From positions 1 to 64,000 of the forward strand of contig NZ_JABUZA010000023.1 of assembly GCF_014897985.1 (NCBI RefSeq): a DNA stretch of 64,000 bases. Direction: 5' to 3'. The position numbers and the translations under genes are program-made. Under the pieces are notes generated by a model. It was not told the origin of the DNA. It searched no databases and was given only the letters and a program-made list of their open reading frames with translations. Positions 17,690 through 26,550 of this stretch are shown here, one piece after another; the first letter of the stretch is position 1, and each line of letters begins with the position of its first letter. Source of the stretch: Halomonas colorata (GTDB taxonomy: Bacteria > Pseudomonadota > Gammaproteobacteria > Pseudomonadales > Halomonadaceae).

Positions 17690-18745
17690 TTAGCCGAGAC
17701 CCAGCAGCGTGCGATTAGCCTCACGATCCGTCCCGGCATCGGCAAAGTCATCAAACGCGCGGTCGGTCACCTGGATAATGTGCTCATTCACGAACGTGAC
17801 GCCTTCCGCCGCGCCCTGCTCAGGATGCTTGAGCGCACACTCCCACTCGATGACCGCCCAGCCGTCAAAATCGTACTGGGCCAGTTTCGAGAACACCGCT
17901 TTGAAATCCACCTGCCCATCGCCCAGGGAGCGAAAGCGGCCTGCCCGCTCGACCCAAGAGGTGTAGCCGCCGTAAACGCCCTGCTGGGCGGTAGGATGAA
18001 ACTCGGCATCCTTGACATGAAACATGCGGATATACGGGTGATAACGATCAAGAAAGGCAAGGTGATCAAGCTGTTGAAGCACCAAATGCGAAGGGTCATA
18101 CAGCATGCAGCAGCGCGGGTGATGGTCCACGGCGGCTAAAAAACGCTCAAAGGTCGCACCATCGTGCAGGTCTTCACCGGGATGAATTTCAAAGCACAAG
18201 TCCACACCGACGGCATCAAAGGCATCCAGAATAGGGCGCCAGCGTTTGGCAAGCTCGGCAAAACCATCTTCAACCAGCCCAGCGGGGCGCTGTGGCCACG
18301 GGTAAAGAAACGGCCAAAGCAGCGAGCCTGAGAACGTAGCATGGGCCTTCAACCCCAGATTGGCGCTGGCCTGCGCGGCAAGCTTTAGCTGCTCGACAGC
18401 CCAGGCCTGACGTGCGACCGGGTCGCCGTGCAGTTCAGGCGGGGCGAAGCCGTCAAACAGGCTGTCATAAACCGGATGCACGGCCACCAATTGGCCTTGG
18501 AGATGAGTGGAAAGCTCGCAAATCTCTAGACCATACCCCGCTAAAAGGGCCTGAATCTCCTGGCAATACGCCTGGCTTTCTGCCGCTCGCTCAAGATCAA
18601 AAAACCGCTTATCCAACGTGGGCATTTGCAGCGCTTTAAAGCCCAGCTCCGATGCCCAGCGCGCAATATGCTCCAGGCTATCGAAAGGCGGCTCGTCACC
18701 AATGTACTGGGCTAGAAAGAGCGCGGGCCCTTTAAGTGTCTTCAT
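17690..18745 (-). CDS. Sugar phosphate isomerase/epimerase (xylose-isomerase-like TIM barrel)
   Basis: This AP-endonuclease-2 family barrel starts MKTLKGPALFLAQYIGDEPP. It shows metal-ligand regions DLCFEIHPGEDLHDG, MLYDPSHL, IRMFHVKDAEF and AVIEWECAL, the usual Glu/Asp/His set. It probably isomerises or epimerises the keto product of the neighbouring dehydrogenase. ATG codons at 18757, 18748 and 18745 are possible; 18745 places GAGG six bases upstream. It is the first gene of the LacI-controlled operon. Confidence 0.84.
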   Translation of the reverse strand: MKTLKGPALFLAQYIGDEPPFDSLEHIARWASELGFKALQMPTLDKRFFDLERAAESQAYCQEIQALLAGYGLEICELSTHLQGQLVAVHPVYDSLFDGFAPPELHGDPVARQAWAVEQLKLAAQASANLGLKAHATFSGSLLWPFLYPWPQRPAGLVEDGFAELAKRWRPILDAFDAVGVDLCFEIHPGEDLHDGATFERFLAAVDHHPRCCMLYDPSHLVLQQLDHLAFLDRYHPYIRMFHVKDAEFHPTAQQGVYGGYTSWVERAGRFRSLGDGQVDFKAVFSKLAQYDFDGWAVIEWECALKHPEQGAAEGVTFVNEHIIQVTDRAFDDFADAGTDREANRTLLGLG

Positions 18746-18800
18746 CATCGACCTCATTTATTTTGTTGTTTTGGCGTCAGCAATCAGTACTGAAAAACAC

Positions 18801-18818
18801 AATGTAATGGATTACATT
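18801..18818. promoter_or_regulatory. LacI-family operator O1 (sugar operon side)
   Basis: AATGTAATGGATTACATT is a perfect inverted repeat (AATGTAAT, two-base spacer, ATTACATT). It lies on the predicted -10 and start site of the minus-strand operon promoter, where a bound repressor would block initiation. A near-identical palindrome precedes the repressor gene. Confidence 0.75.
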
Positions 18819-18844
18819 TCAGCAGAGCAAAGTACATCGGTCAA
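18816..18844 (-). promoter_or_regulatory. Predicted sigma-70 promoter of the sugar operon
   Basis: On the minus strand TTGACC (18844-18839) and TGAAAT (18821-18816) are separated by 17 bases. The -10 element overlaps operator O1 and leads toward the epimerase gene start about 70 bases on. Confidence 0.5.
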
Positions 18845-19000
18845 GCATGACAAAAAGGATGAAATAAAATGGATAACGCACTGCTACAAAAGGATTTTAA
18901 ATCTTAAAATTCTCGCTAAGCGCTTATAATTTAGACTAAAGAATAAACAAGAATAGGAAATAAATAGCCATATAATTAACGCGCTAATAGTAAAGGTGCG

Positions 19001-19030
19001 TTTAAATGTTCTGGTTAACACTGCTAGAAT
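19001..19030 (+). promoter_or_regulatory. Predicted promoter of the LacI-family repressor gene
   Basis: TTTAAA (19001-19006) and TAGAAT (19025-19030) are 18 bases apart. Operator O2 begins four bases after the -10 box, on the expected start site, which fits autoregulation. Confidence 0.4.
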
Positions 19031-19033
19031 TTG

Positions 19034-19051
19034 AATGTAAACATTTACATT
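19034..19051. promoter_or_regulatory. LacI-family operator O2 (repressor side)
   Basis: AATGTAAACATTTACATT is a perfect inverted repeat with the same two-base spacer as O1. The two sites share the pattern AATGTAAWNNWTTACATT. It lies about 70 bases before the repressor start codon. Confidence 0.75.
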
Positions 19052-19123
19052 TTAGCGAGTAGCGCGCCAATATTGTCTTTAACCGCCCGCTTTCAGGCGC
19101 GTTTTTTTCAGGACCATCGTTCA

Positions 19124-20167
19124 ATGCTTAACACCCAGGTAACGAGCAAACAGCCGCATAGCGTGCCGACGATTAAAGACGTGGCGAAAGCGGCGGGCTG
19201 TTCGACAGCGACCGTATCACGCGCCCTGGCAACGCCTGAAAAAGTCAGCGATGCCACCCGCAAGCGGGTAAATCAGGCAATTGCTCAGGTGGGTTATTCA
19301 CCCAATATTGCCGCACGCAACTTGCGCCGTGCGGAGTCCAAAACCATCGTGGCGCTCTTGCCGGATATTTCCAATCCGTTCTTCTCCGAGATTATTAGCG
19401 GCATGGAGGATGTTGCCCATCAGGCGGGTTACCAGATACTGATTGGCGACTGCGAACACGACCCAGCACGTGCAGAAGCCTACTTTCGGCTGCTTTCCAC
19501 CAACCAGGCCGATGGTATTGTGCTGTTGACCTCCGAGATTCCCAGAGCGCTGGTCAAGCAAGCGGATAAGCAGGCGGACTTTCCGTTGGTCATGGCATGT
19601 GAATTTTTTAGCGATATCGATCTTCCCCTGATTGCCATCGATAACCATCAAGCCAGCTGCCAGGCGATTGATTACCTGGTGTCGCTTGGCCACCAACGTA
19701 TCGCAACGCTTTCTGGCCCAGCGCATAACCCTATTTGCCAGGAACGCAATCGCGGCTATCGCGATACGCTAGCGGCCCATCAGTTGAGTAGTGAAGCGCG
19801 TATTGCAGAGGGTAACTTTGGCTTTCGCTCCGGGTATCAGCAGGGGTTAGCCCTGCTGGAGGGGAAAACGCCCCGACCCACCGCGATTTTTTGTCATAGT
19901 GACGAGATGGCGGTTGGCGTGCTGAAAGCCGCCCGCCAGTTGGGTATTAGCGTGCCCGACCAGCTGTCCGTTGTCGGCTTTGACAATATCGGCCTGAGCG
20001 AATACTGCGATCCGGAACTGACGACCATTAGCCAGCCGCGCAATGAAATCGGCCAGCAGGCCATGCAGTTGCTGCTTCACCTTTTGCGTGGCGAGCAGCC
20101 CATACGCCATCAAACGCTAAGCAGCCACTTGATCGTGCGTAAAAGCACCGGGCGGCTTAAAGGTTAG
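19124..20167 (+). CDS. LacI-family transcriptional repressor
   Basis: The 347-residue protein starts with a LacI helix-turn-helix (TIKDVAKAAGCSTATVSRAL, then PEKVSDATRKRVNQAI as hinge). A type I periplasmic-binding-like ligand domain follows, with ISNPFFSEIISGMEDVAHQ and VGFDNIGLSEYCDPELTTIS. It is divergent from the sugar ABC operon and very likely represses it until the sugar or a derivative binds. The ATG chosen is the one right before the helix-turn-helix; the frame extends 31 codons upstream across the operator and is unlikely to be translated. Confidence 0.9.
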   Translation: MLNTQVTSKQPHSVPTIKDVAKAAGCSTATVSRALATPEKVSDATRKRVNQAIAQVGYSPNIAARNLRRAESKTIVALLPDISNPFFSEIISGMEDVAHQAGYQILIGDCEHDPARAEAYFRLLSTNQADGIVLLTSEIPRALVKQADKQADFPLVMACEFFSDIDLPLIAIDNHQASCQAIDYLVSLGHQRIATLSGPAHNPICQERNRGYRDTLAAHQLSSEARIAEGNFGFRSGYQQGLALLEGKTPRPTAIFCHSDEMAVGVLKAARQLGISVPDQLSVVGFDNIGLSEYCDPELTTISQPRNEIGQQAMQLLLHLLRGEQPIRHQTLSSHLIVRKSTGRLKG

Positions 20168-20192
20168 CCATCGCGTTATATGCCTGCATAAA

Positions 20193-20226
20193 AAAACGCG
20201 GGGGCAGTTGCCTGCTCCCGCGTTTT
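20193..20226. terminator. Bidirectional terminator between lacI-type gene and paoC
   Basis: The arms AAAACGCGGG (20193-20202) and CCCGCGTTTT (20217-20226) enclose a further GGCAG/CTGC pairing. The stem with flanking A and T runs serves the convergent genes on both sides. Confidence 0.8.
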
Positions 20227-20244
20227 AATGGTTACCTCGCTGGC

Positions 20245-22425
20245 TTACGCGTCGGGCAGTCGATCAAGCATGCGGTCCAGCGTCATGGGGTAATCGCGTA
20301 GGCGTATGCCGGTGGCGTTGTACATGGCATTGGCTACCGCCGCCGCGCCGCCGCAGATACCCAGCTCACCGACCCCTTTGGCTTTCAAGGGTGTGGAGGC
20401 GCCGTCTTGAGTATCAAGGAAGATGACTTCCTGCTCGGGAATGTCGGCGTGTACGGCTATTTCGTAACCGGCCAGGTCGTGGTTGGTAAAGTACCCTCGC
20501 CGTGAGTCGATGTTCAGGCTCTCGGTCAAGGCCGCGCCTGTGGCCATGGTCATGCCGCCAATCACCTGGCTACGCGCGGTGACAGGGTTCAGGATGCGCC
20601 CGGCATCCACGACCGAGAGCGTACGCCTGAGGCGCGTTTCGCCGGTATAGGCATGCACCGCCACCTCGACAAAGTGCGCCGCGAAGGTACCGATCTCAAG
20701 CTCGTCCTTGAAGTCGCCAAAGTGCAGCGTATCTTCGCCCACCAGCTCTTCATTCGGGGCCACGTCACGTAGCGCCACGCGCTTGTCATCGGCCACCACA
20801 TGGCCGCTTTCGAACCGCGCCGACTCGACGCCCAGGCGCTTGGCAATCTCGCCTTGCAGTGCCACACACGCTGCATAAACCCCCGCGGTAGAGCTGGCCG
20901 CGCCCATCTGGCCGCCGGAGCCGGACGCCGCCGGGAAGGCGCTATTGCCCAGGCGCACCTCCACATCGTCCATCTCCAGGCCCATGGTTTCGGCAGCGGT
21001 CTGGGCGATGATGGTGTAGGAGCCGGTGCCGATATCGGTCATGTCAGTCTCGACGATTAGCCGCCCTTCGCTCAACCGTACCCGCGCACCGGAATCCATC
21101 GTCGGCGCACCGCGGTAGGCACCGGCCATGCCCTGGCCAATCAGCCACTGCCCTTCGCGCTTACCGCCTGGCGTGGTGTTACGCGCGCTCCAGTTAAATA
21201 CCTCGGCGCCCTTGCGCAAGCACTCGACGAAATGGCGGTCGCTATAGCGTTTGGAAGGCTCTTCGGGGTTGACCTGGGTATCGTTGAGAATCCGAAACTC
21301 CACCGGGTCCATGCCGAGCTTTTCGGCCATTTCATCCATGGCGATTTCCAGCACGGCCAAGCCCGAAGCTTCGCCGGGAGCGCGCATGTCGGCGGACTCG
21401 GGCAGGTTCATGTCGATGGCGTGGTGCGCCACACGGCGGTTTTCGCCAGCGTAGAAGCAGCGCGTCTGATTGACCGCATCTTCACCACTGCCGCCGGGCA
21501 GCGTATGGGAGATCGCCGAGTGATCGAAGGCGGTGATCCGACCGTCCTTGCCCGCAGCGATGCGCAGCCGCTGCACGGTGCCGGAGCGATGGGTGGCATT
21601 ATTGAAGATAAACGAGCGTGGCAGCGCCAGCTTCACCGGGCGGCCAGTCTCTCTTGAGCCCAGCGCGGCGAGCACCGCGTCGGCGCGAAGCCACAGTTTG
21701 CCCCCAAAACCGCCACCGATGTAGGGGCTTTCCAGGCGGATATTGGCCGGGTCGAGCTCAAACGTGGTGGCCAGCGCCTTGCGGGTCCACTTGATCATCT
21801 GATTCGAGGTCCAGAGCGTCATGTTCTTGCCATCAGTCCAGTCCGCAATCGTCGCGTGGGGCTCCATCATGGCGTGGCTTTGCGAAGCGGTGTGGTAGGT
21901 CTCATCCAGCGTGACCTCGGCACTGTCAAAGGCCGCGTCCACATCGCCCACGTGCGAAACCACGTCTCTATCCTGTAGCCGCTTCCAGGCATCATCCAGA
22001 TCGAACTCGCCTGGAATCTCTTCGTACTCTACCTCGATGAGCGATGTGGCCGCCCGGGCCTGCTCCAGCGTGTCGGCCACCACCACGGCAATCGCCTGGT
22101 GGTAATGTTCAACCATATCGCCGCCAAACAGCTTGGCGACGTTGCTTTTGGCACGCGGCAGCTCGTCGATATCCAGCGCCGTGATCACCGCCGCCACGCC
22201 TTCGGCGTTACGCGCCGCCGTTGCGTCCATGCGGGTAATACGCCCTTTGGCGATACTCGACCCCAGCGGGTAACCTACCAACGGGTTATCCGCTACATCA
22301 TGGCGCTCGTAGGCGTAGGGGGCCGTGCCGGTCACTTTCAGTGCGCCATCGACCCGGGCATGGGGCTTGCCGATGATCCGGGCGTGGTCAAAGAGGTTCT
22401 CGTCGGCTGATTGATTAAAATCCAT
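20245..22425 (-). CDS. paoC: Aldehyde dehydrogenase, molybdopterin-binding large subunit (PaoC-like)
   Basis: This 726-residue subunit of the xanthine oxidase family holds the molybdenum cofactor where aldehydes or N-heterocycles are hydroxylated. Motifs include SPYIGGGFGGKLWLRAD, the MRAPGEASGLAVLE loop, ASGSGGQMGAASSTAG and the C-terminal GVGELGICGG with the catalytic glutamate. The length and the partner subunits match periplasmic PaoABC of E. coli rather than classic xanthine dehydrogenase. It is the last gene of a three-gene operon, three bases after the FAD subunit gene. The true substrate is unknown; aromatic aldehydes are the family precedent. Confidence 0.88.
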   Translation of the reverse strand: MDFNQSADENLFDHARIIGKPHARVDGALKVTGTAPYAYERHDVADNPLVGYPLGSSIAKGRITRMDATAARNAEGVAAVITALDIDELPRAKSNVAKLFGGDMVEHYHQAIAVVVADTLEQARAATSLIEVEYEEIPGEFDLDDAWKRLQDRDVVSHVGDVDAAFDSAEVTLDETYHTASQSHAMMEPHATIADWTDGKNMTLWTSNQMIKWTRKALATTFELDPANIRLESPYIGGGFGGKLWLRADAVLAALGSRETGRPVKLALPRSFIFNNATHRSGTVQRLRIAAGKDGRITAFDHSAISHTLPGGSGEDAVNQTRCFYAGENRRVAHHAIDMNLPESADMRAPGEASGLAVLEIAMDEMAEKLGMDPVEFRILNDTQVNPEEPSKRYSDRHFVECLRKGAEVFNWSARNTTPGGKREGQWLIGQGMAGAYRGAPTMDSGARVRLSEGRLIVETDMTDIGTGSYTIIAQTAAETMGLEMDDVEVRLGNSAFPAASGSGGQMGAASSTAGVYAACVALQGEIAKRLGVESARFESGHVVADDKRVALRDVAPNEELVGEDTLHFGDFKDELEIGTFAAHFVEVAVHAYTGETRLRRTLSVVDAGRILNPVTARSQVIGGMTMATGAALTESLNIDSRRGYFTNHDLAGYEIAVHADIPEQEVIFLDTQDGASTPLKAKGVGELGICGGAAAVANAMYNATGIRLRDYPMTLDRMLDRLPDA

Positions 22426-22428
22426 ACA

Positions 22429-23379
22429 TCACTCCTTTGCCAGCAGGGCGGCCAGCGTACGCTCGGCAAGTGTCAGCTTATAGGCGTTCTCATCGGTGGG
22501 GCGCGCGCCGTCCAGAAGCTTGGCCATCACCGCTTTGGCGCCGTTGCCAAGCTCGGCATCCGCCTCGTCACGCCGCCAGGGCTTGGGCGCTACACCGCCC
22601 AGCGCCACGCGGCCCTTGCCGTCGTCGGTTTCGATCAGTGCCACGGATACCAGCGCAAAGGCGTAAGAGGCGCGATCGCGTACCTTGTAATATTGCTGGC
22701 GCCCGCCGACCGGCGCAGGAAGCACCACGCCGGTGATGATTTCACCGGGCTCCAGCGCGTTCTCCACGTTCGGGGTATCGCCGGGCAGCTGGTAGAACTC
22801 ATCAAGCGTAAGCCTGCGTGTTTGCCCTTCGGGGTTGACGGTTTCCACCTCGGCATCCAGCACGCGAAGGGCCACTGCCATGTCCGAGGGGTGCGTGGCG
22901 ATGCAGTGATCCGACGTTCCGATCACGCCCAGTTGGCGGGTATCGGCGCCCTCGTCGAGCGCGGCGCAGCCAGCCCCGGGCTCGCGCTTGTTACACGGCA
23001 TCGCCGTATCGTAGAAGTAAGGGCAGCGGGTACGCTGTAACAGATTGCCGCCGGTGGAGGCCTTGTTGCGAAGCTGGCTCGATGCACCGGCGAACAGCGC
23101 CCGGCTGAGCACCGGGTAGTCGCGTTTGATGCGCTCGTCGGCGCCAAGGGCGGTGTTGCTGACCAGCGCGCCGATGCGCAGGCCGCCGTCGTCGGTCGCG
23201 ACAATGTCATCAAGGCCAGTGCCGTTGATATCGATCAGGTGTGCAGGCACTTCGATCTCATGCTTCATCAGATCGAGTAAATTGGTGCCGCCAGCAATGA
23301 ATTTGGAACCTGACACTTCAAAGGCGCGCGCCGCCGCCTGGGCGGCATCGTCGATGCGCTCATAGGAAAAGGCTTTCAT
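22429..23379 (-). CDS. paoB: Aldehyde dehydrogenase, FAD and [4Fe-4S] subunit (PaoB-like)
   Basis: The 316-residue protein has the FAD-binding segment [18 protein letters not shown] of the CO dehydrogenase flavoprotein family. Between residues about 115 and 145 it carries the cysteines [16 protein letters not shown] and AGCAAL. This insert binds a [4Fe-4S] cluster in PaoB and 4-hydroxybenzoyl-CoA reductase but is absent from ordinary xanthine dehydrogenases. It passes electrons from the molybdenum site to an acceptor. The start overlaps the iron-sulfur subunit gene by four bases. Confidence 0.88.
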   Translation of the reverse strand: MKAFSYERIDDAAQAAARAFEVSGSKFIAGGTNLLDLMKHEIEVPAHLIDINGTGLDDIVATDDGGLRIGALVSNTALGADERIKRDYPVLSRALFAGASSQLRNKASTGGNLLQRTRCPYFYDTAMPCNKREPGAGCAALDEGADTRQLGVIGTSDHCIATHPSDMAVALRVLDAEVETVNPEGQTRRLTLDEFYQLPGDTPNVENALEPGEIITGVVLPAPVGGRQQYYKVRDRASYAFALVSVALIETDDGKGRVALGGVAPKPWRRDEADAELGNGAKAVMAKLLDGARPTDENAYKLTLAERTLAALLAKE

Positions 23380-23948
23380 GAGCGCTCCCTGGCAGTTTGA
23401 TCGTTGGCAACCTGATTGATGGCTTTCAAAATGTTGGCGTAGGCACCGCAGCGGCACAGATTGCCGGACATGCGCTCGCGGATCTCCTCATCGCTGATCT
23501 CGATGGGCCCATTGAGTTCTTTGGTCACGTGGCTCGGAATACCGGCGCGGATCTCATCAAGCGTCGCCTTGGCCGAGCAGATCTGGCCCGGCGTGCAGTA
23601 GCCGCACTGAAAGGCGTCGTTATCGATGAACGCCTGCTGCATCGGGTCCATATGCTCGACATCGCCCACGCCTTCGATGGTGGTGATCTCGTCGTCCTGG
23701 TGCATTACCGCCAGCGTCAGGCAGGAATTCACCCGTTCGCCGTTGATATAAACCGTACATGCCCCACACTGGCCAAGATCGCAGCCTTTCTTGGAGCCGG
23801 TGAGCTTCAGGTGTTCGCGCAGGGTGTCCAGCAGCGTGGTGCGATTATCAAGTTCCAGCTCGTGGCGTTGGCCGTTGATCGACAGGGCAACCGCGGAGCG
23901 GGTCGTGGCGCTGTCACGATGCTTCTCGAACGTCGTCGTTGAGGTCAT
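23376..23948 (-). CDS. paoA: Aldehyde dehydrogenase, [2Fe-2S] subunit (PaoA-like)
   Basis: At 190 residues this is the small subunit with two [2Fe-2S] clusters. The plant-type cluster is formed by [13 protein letters not shown] and VNSC, the second by CGYCTPGQ and [10 protein letters not shown]. coli PaoA has a twin-arginine leader; here the N-terminus ([20 protein letters not shown]) has no RR motif or hydrophobic core. The complex may therefore stay in the cytoplasm unless an upstream start was missed. It is the first gene of the operon, divergent from the XdhC gene. Confidence 0.88.
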   Translation of the reverse strand: MTSTTTFEKHRDSATTRSAVALSINGQRHELELDNRTTLLDTLREHLKLTGSKKGCDLGQCGACTVYINGERVNSCLTLAVMHQDDEITTIEGVGDVEHMDPMQQAFIDNDAFQCGYCTPGQICSAKATLDEIRAGIPSHVTKELNGPIEISDEEIRERMSGNLCRCGAYANILKAINQVANDQTARERS

Positions 23949-24136
23949 TTGGATTGCCTTTAATTTTTTCGTTGCTATCGCCTGGTCACGGTCATGACGA
24001 AATAAGCATAGTCACAATTAAAGCCAGCAGCCCAATTCTTATGATACGCCCGCCCCAGCGCACAATTGGTCTACGCTAAAGGGCACATAGACCCCGGCCC
24101 GGCTTGCAGGTCACTGAACAAGGAACGCGTGAATCA

Positions 24137-25111
24137 ATGCAACACCTGGACCTCAAGGTCATCGAACAAGCGCTGACATGGTGTGAAAAGGGCGAGACGA
24201 TCTGGCTCTGCACGGTGCTTGAAACCTTCGGCTCATCGCCTCGGGCACCAGGTTCTTGGCTGGTCGCCACCTCGCGTGGCGAGCATATCGGTTCGCTCTC
24301 CGGCGGCTGCGTGGAGGAGGATTTTCTCGAAAGGCTCAACAACGGCGCCTTTGAGCAGCCCATCACCACCACCCGCTACGGCGATACGGCAGATAGCGAT
24401 GCTCCAGGCGTAGCGCTGCCTTGTGGCGGCGTGCTGGATGTACTGGTCGAGCGGCTGGCGCCCACCGCCGAGACCCGCGAACACCTGAGCGTGGTTTTAA
24501 ACGCGCTCAAGGGCCACGAGCCGCTGATGCGTAGGGTCGATACAGTAAGCGGCGAGCGCGGTTTTCACCCGGCCCCACCCACCGGGCCGCGTGTCGAGAG
24601 ACAAGGTGACGCTATCAGCATGCGCGTCTCCCCGGCTCACCGGCTGGTCATCGCAGGTATTTCGCCGATTACCACGCCGTGTGCGGCGTTTGCCGTGACG
24701 CTTGGGTATGAGGTGATTGTCTGCGACCCGAACGAGGCCGCCTGCGCGGGCTTTGACGTGCCCGGCGCCCGGGTGGAGACACGCCTGCCCTCAGCGTATA
24801 TTTCACCGAACACCTGCCATGGCGCCACCGCGGTGGTGGCGCTCACCCATGACCCACGTATTGATGATCTGGCAATGATGGAAGCCGTGCGCACGAGCGC
24901 CTTCTATATCGGCGTCATGGGCTCACTGCGCTCCTCGGCGGCGCGAGCCGAACGGCTGGTCCGCTCCGGCGGGCTGAGCGAGGCAGAAATCGCGCGTATC
25001 CATATGCCGATCGGCCTGGCGCTGGGCAGCAAGACGCCGGCCGAAATTGCCCTGGCCGTGATGGCCGATATTGTGCGCGTTCAGCACGGAAGACCTCTCG
25101 ATGAGCTCTAA
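24137..25111 (+). CDS. XdhC/CoxI-family molybdenum cofactor insertion protein (PaoD-like)
   Basis: XdhC proteins bind the sulfurated or cytidylated molybdenum cofactor and insert it into the large subunit of xanthine-oxidase-type enzymes. The N-terminal XdhC/CoxI domain (APGSWLVATSRGEHIGSLSG, GGCVEEDF) is followed by a Rossmann-like C-terminal domain (FYIGVMGSLRSSAARAERL). The start MQHLDLKVIEQALTW is chosen over an ATG 33 bases earlier because homology begins there. The gene is divergent from paoABC and overlaps the mocA-like gene by 11 bases. Confidence 0.85.
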   Translation: MQHLDLKVIEQALTWCEKGETIWLCTVLETFGSSPRAPGSWLVATSRGEHIGSLSGGCVEEDFLERLNNGAFEQPITTTRYGDTADSDAPGVALPCGGVLDVLVERLAPTAETREHLSVVLNALKGHEPLMRRVDTVSGERGFHPAPPTGPRVERQGDAISMRVSPAHRLVIAGISPITTPCAAFAVTLGYEVIVCDPNEAACAGFDVPGARVETRLPSAYISPNTCHGATAVVALTHDPRIDDLAMMEAVRTSAFYIGVMGSLRSSAARAERLVRSGGLSEAEIARIHMPIGLALGSKTPAEIALAVMADIVRVQHGRPLDEL

Positions 25112-25706
25112 CCGCGCCTGTCACGTGGTCGCCCTAGTGATGGCCGCCGGCTACTCGCGCCGCTTTGGGCCTAGCGATAAACGCTGTGCGCTTATGCCGA
25201 ATGGCCAAACGCTGCTGGCCGCCTCGCTTGCCAACGTCCAAAAAGCATTTATCCACCTGCGTGTGGCCGTGCGTGAAGAGGAAGATCCGGCGTTATTGGG
25301 CATTCCCGAGGATGTGGCGTTGGTGTGCGTTCGTAAGGCGCACCTTGGCCTGGGGGCAAGCCTGGCCGAAGCGGTAGGCGCTCTGGGCTGTGACCCTGAC
25401 CTTGATGACATTGACGCCGTGGCAATCCTGCTCGGTGATATGCCCTACCTTAAGCAAGAAACCTTGCTGGCCCTGCAACGCCGGGCTTCTCGCGATACCA
25501 TCGTGCGGCCCTGCTTTGAAGGCCAGCAGGGCCACCCGGTGATTTTCGGGCGGGCAATGTGGCCTGCGCTTGAGAGACTTAGCGGCAGTGACGGCGCCAA
25601 GGGCGTGATCAAGCAGTACGCCTCGCGCTTGCGGGAATGCCCGGTCGCAGATGCAGGCATCTTGCGTGATATCGACGCGCCAGCAGATCTATCAAGGGCC
25701 GTTTAG
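25101..25706 (+). CDS. Molybdenum cofactor cytidylyltransferase (MocA-like)
   Basis: The N-terminus contains the nucleotidyltransferase loop VMAAGYSRRFGPSDKRC, and LLGDMPYLKQETL supplies the metal-binding aspartate. MocA attaches CMP to the molybdenum cofactor to make the dinucleotide form that PaoABC-type aldehyde dehydrogenases need. At 201 residues it is normal for the family. The overlap with the XdhC gene and the nearby paoABC operon support this over CofC or IspD-type roles. Confidence 0.85.
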   Translation: MSSNRACHVVALVMAAGYSRRFGPSDKRCALMPNGQTLLAASLANVQKAFIHLRVAVREEEDPALLGIPEDVALVCVRKAHLGLGASLAEAVGALGCDPDLDDIDAVAILLGDMPYLKQETLLALQRRASRDTIVRPCFEGQQGHPVIFGRAMWPALERLSGSDGAKGVIKQYASRLRECPVADAGILRDIDAPADLSRAV

Positions 25707-25732
25707 TTAAAGGCTTGTTAGCTAGAGACCAG

Positions 25733-26110
25733 TCAAGGACTTCTTAGTACCGCCACCGCCAGCATCAGCCACCCGCCAATCAGCAAAACGCCACCAATAG
25801 GCGTCACGATACCCGCATTCAAACCGGCCATCGCCATGGCATAAAGCGAGCCGGAGAAACCCACGACTCCCAAGCCCCACAGCGCAACCGACCACTGCCA
25901 GCCCTTGAAACCAAACACGCGCTGACCAATTAGCACTGCCATCATCGCCAGCGTGTGCCAGGCCTGGTAGCGCACGCCGGTTTCGGCCGCATGCACCATT
26001 TCGGCACTGGCCCGTAGCGCCAGACCGTGGGCCGCGTAAGCTCCCACCATGACCGTGACAGCCCCAGAGAGCGCGATCAGGCACCAAATGATTCGTTCGT
26101 TACGTTGCAT
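25733..26110 (-). CDS. DUF423 family membrane protein
   Basis: This 125-residue protein has four predicted membrane helices. It shows the family landmarks GAYAAHGL near the N-terminus and YQAWHTLAMMAVLIGQR in the middle. DUF423 (YgdD/YwdK) proteins are widespread inner-membrane proteins without a firm function. The ATG chosen has AAAGGAG six bases upstream; another ATG five codons earlier has none. It converges with the mocA-like gene and diverges from thiS. Confidence 0.8.
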   Translation of the reverse strand: MQRNERIIWCLIALSGAVTVMVGAYAAHGLALRASAEMVHAAETGVRYQAWHTLAMMAVLIGQRVFGFKGWQWSVALWGLGVVGFSGSLYAMAMAGLNAGIVTPIGGVLLIGGWLMLAVAVLRSP

Positions 26111-26270
26111 TGCTGCTCCTTTCAAGGTGTTACCGCACCTGTAAAGCTCGCGTGCGACTCGGCATACCTTGCACCGCGGGAAACCGCTACAATAGAGGCA
26201 CTTTTAAGCATTTTGCTAGGGTTAGCCCTAACTCTTATAGACCCTATGCCTCGATAGACGAGACAGTTTT

Positions 26271-26471
26271 ATGCACATTCAACTCAATGGCGAGCCTTAC
26301 ACGCTGGAAGCGGGCCTGACGGCCGCGGATCTAATCGATCAACTGGCGCTCACCGGCCGGCGGGTCGCGGTAGAGATCAACGAAGAGATCGTACCGCGCA
26401 GCCAGCTGGCCACCACCCGCTTGGCTGAAGACGACCAGGTGGAAGTGGTGCATGCCATCGGCGGTGGCTAG
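26271..26471 (+). CDS. thiS: Sulfur carrier protein ThiS
   Basis: The 66-residue ubiquitin-like protein ends in GGG, giving the C-terminal diglycine that is adenylated and thiocarboxylated to deliver sulfur for the thiazole ring of thiamine. The pattern [20 protein letters not shown] and [15 protein letters not shown] is typical. It is followed 79 bases later by thiG, its direct partner. ThiF and ThiI genes are not in the window. Confidence 0.92.
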   Translation: MHIQLNGEPYTLEAGLTAADLIDQLALTGRRVAVEINEEIVPRSQLATTRLAEDDQVEVVHAIGGG

Positions 26472-26550
26472 CCCGCAGCACTTATGGCTCTTTGACTGGC
26501 TACGCCCTCTTTTTCGCGTTCTATTTCTCTCGTTTTATCCAGGATTCGCT

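Larger units (their letters stand above)
18746..19123. other. Divergent control region between the sugar operon and its LacI repressor
   Basis: This AT-rich 378-base gap holds two operator-like palindromes and a predicted promoter facing each way, listed separately. Between roughly 18850 and 18995 I see no gene, repeat or hairpin. Confidence 0.7.

Noticed and set aside
23397..23942. 181-codon open frame opposite the [2Fe-2S] subunit gene
   Set aside because: The opposite strand has all eight cluster cysteines in place; this frame is an antisense shadow.
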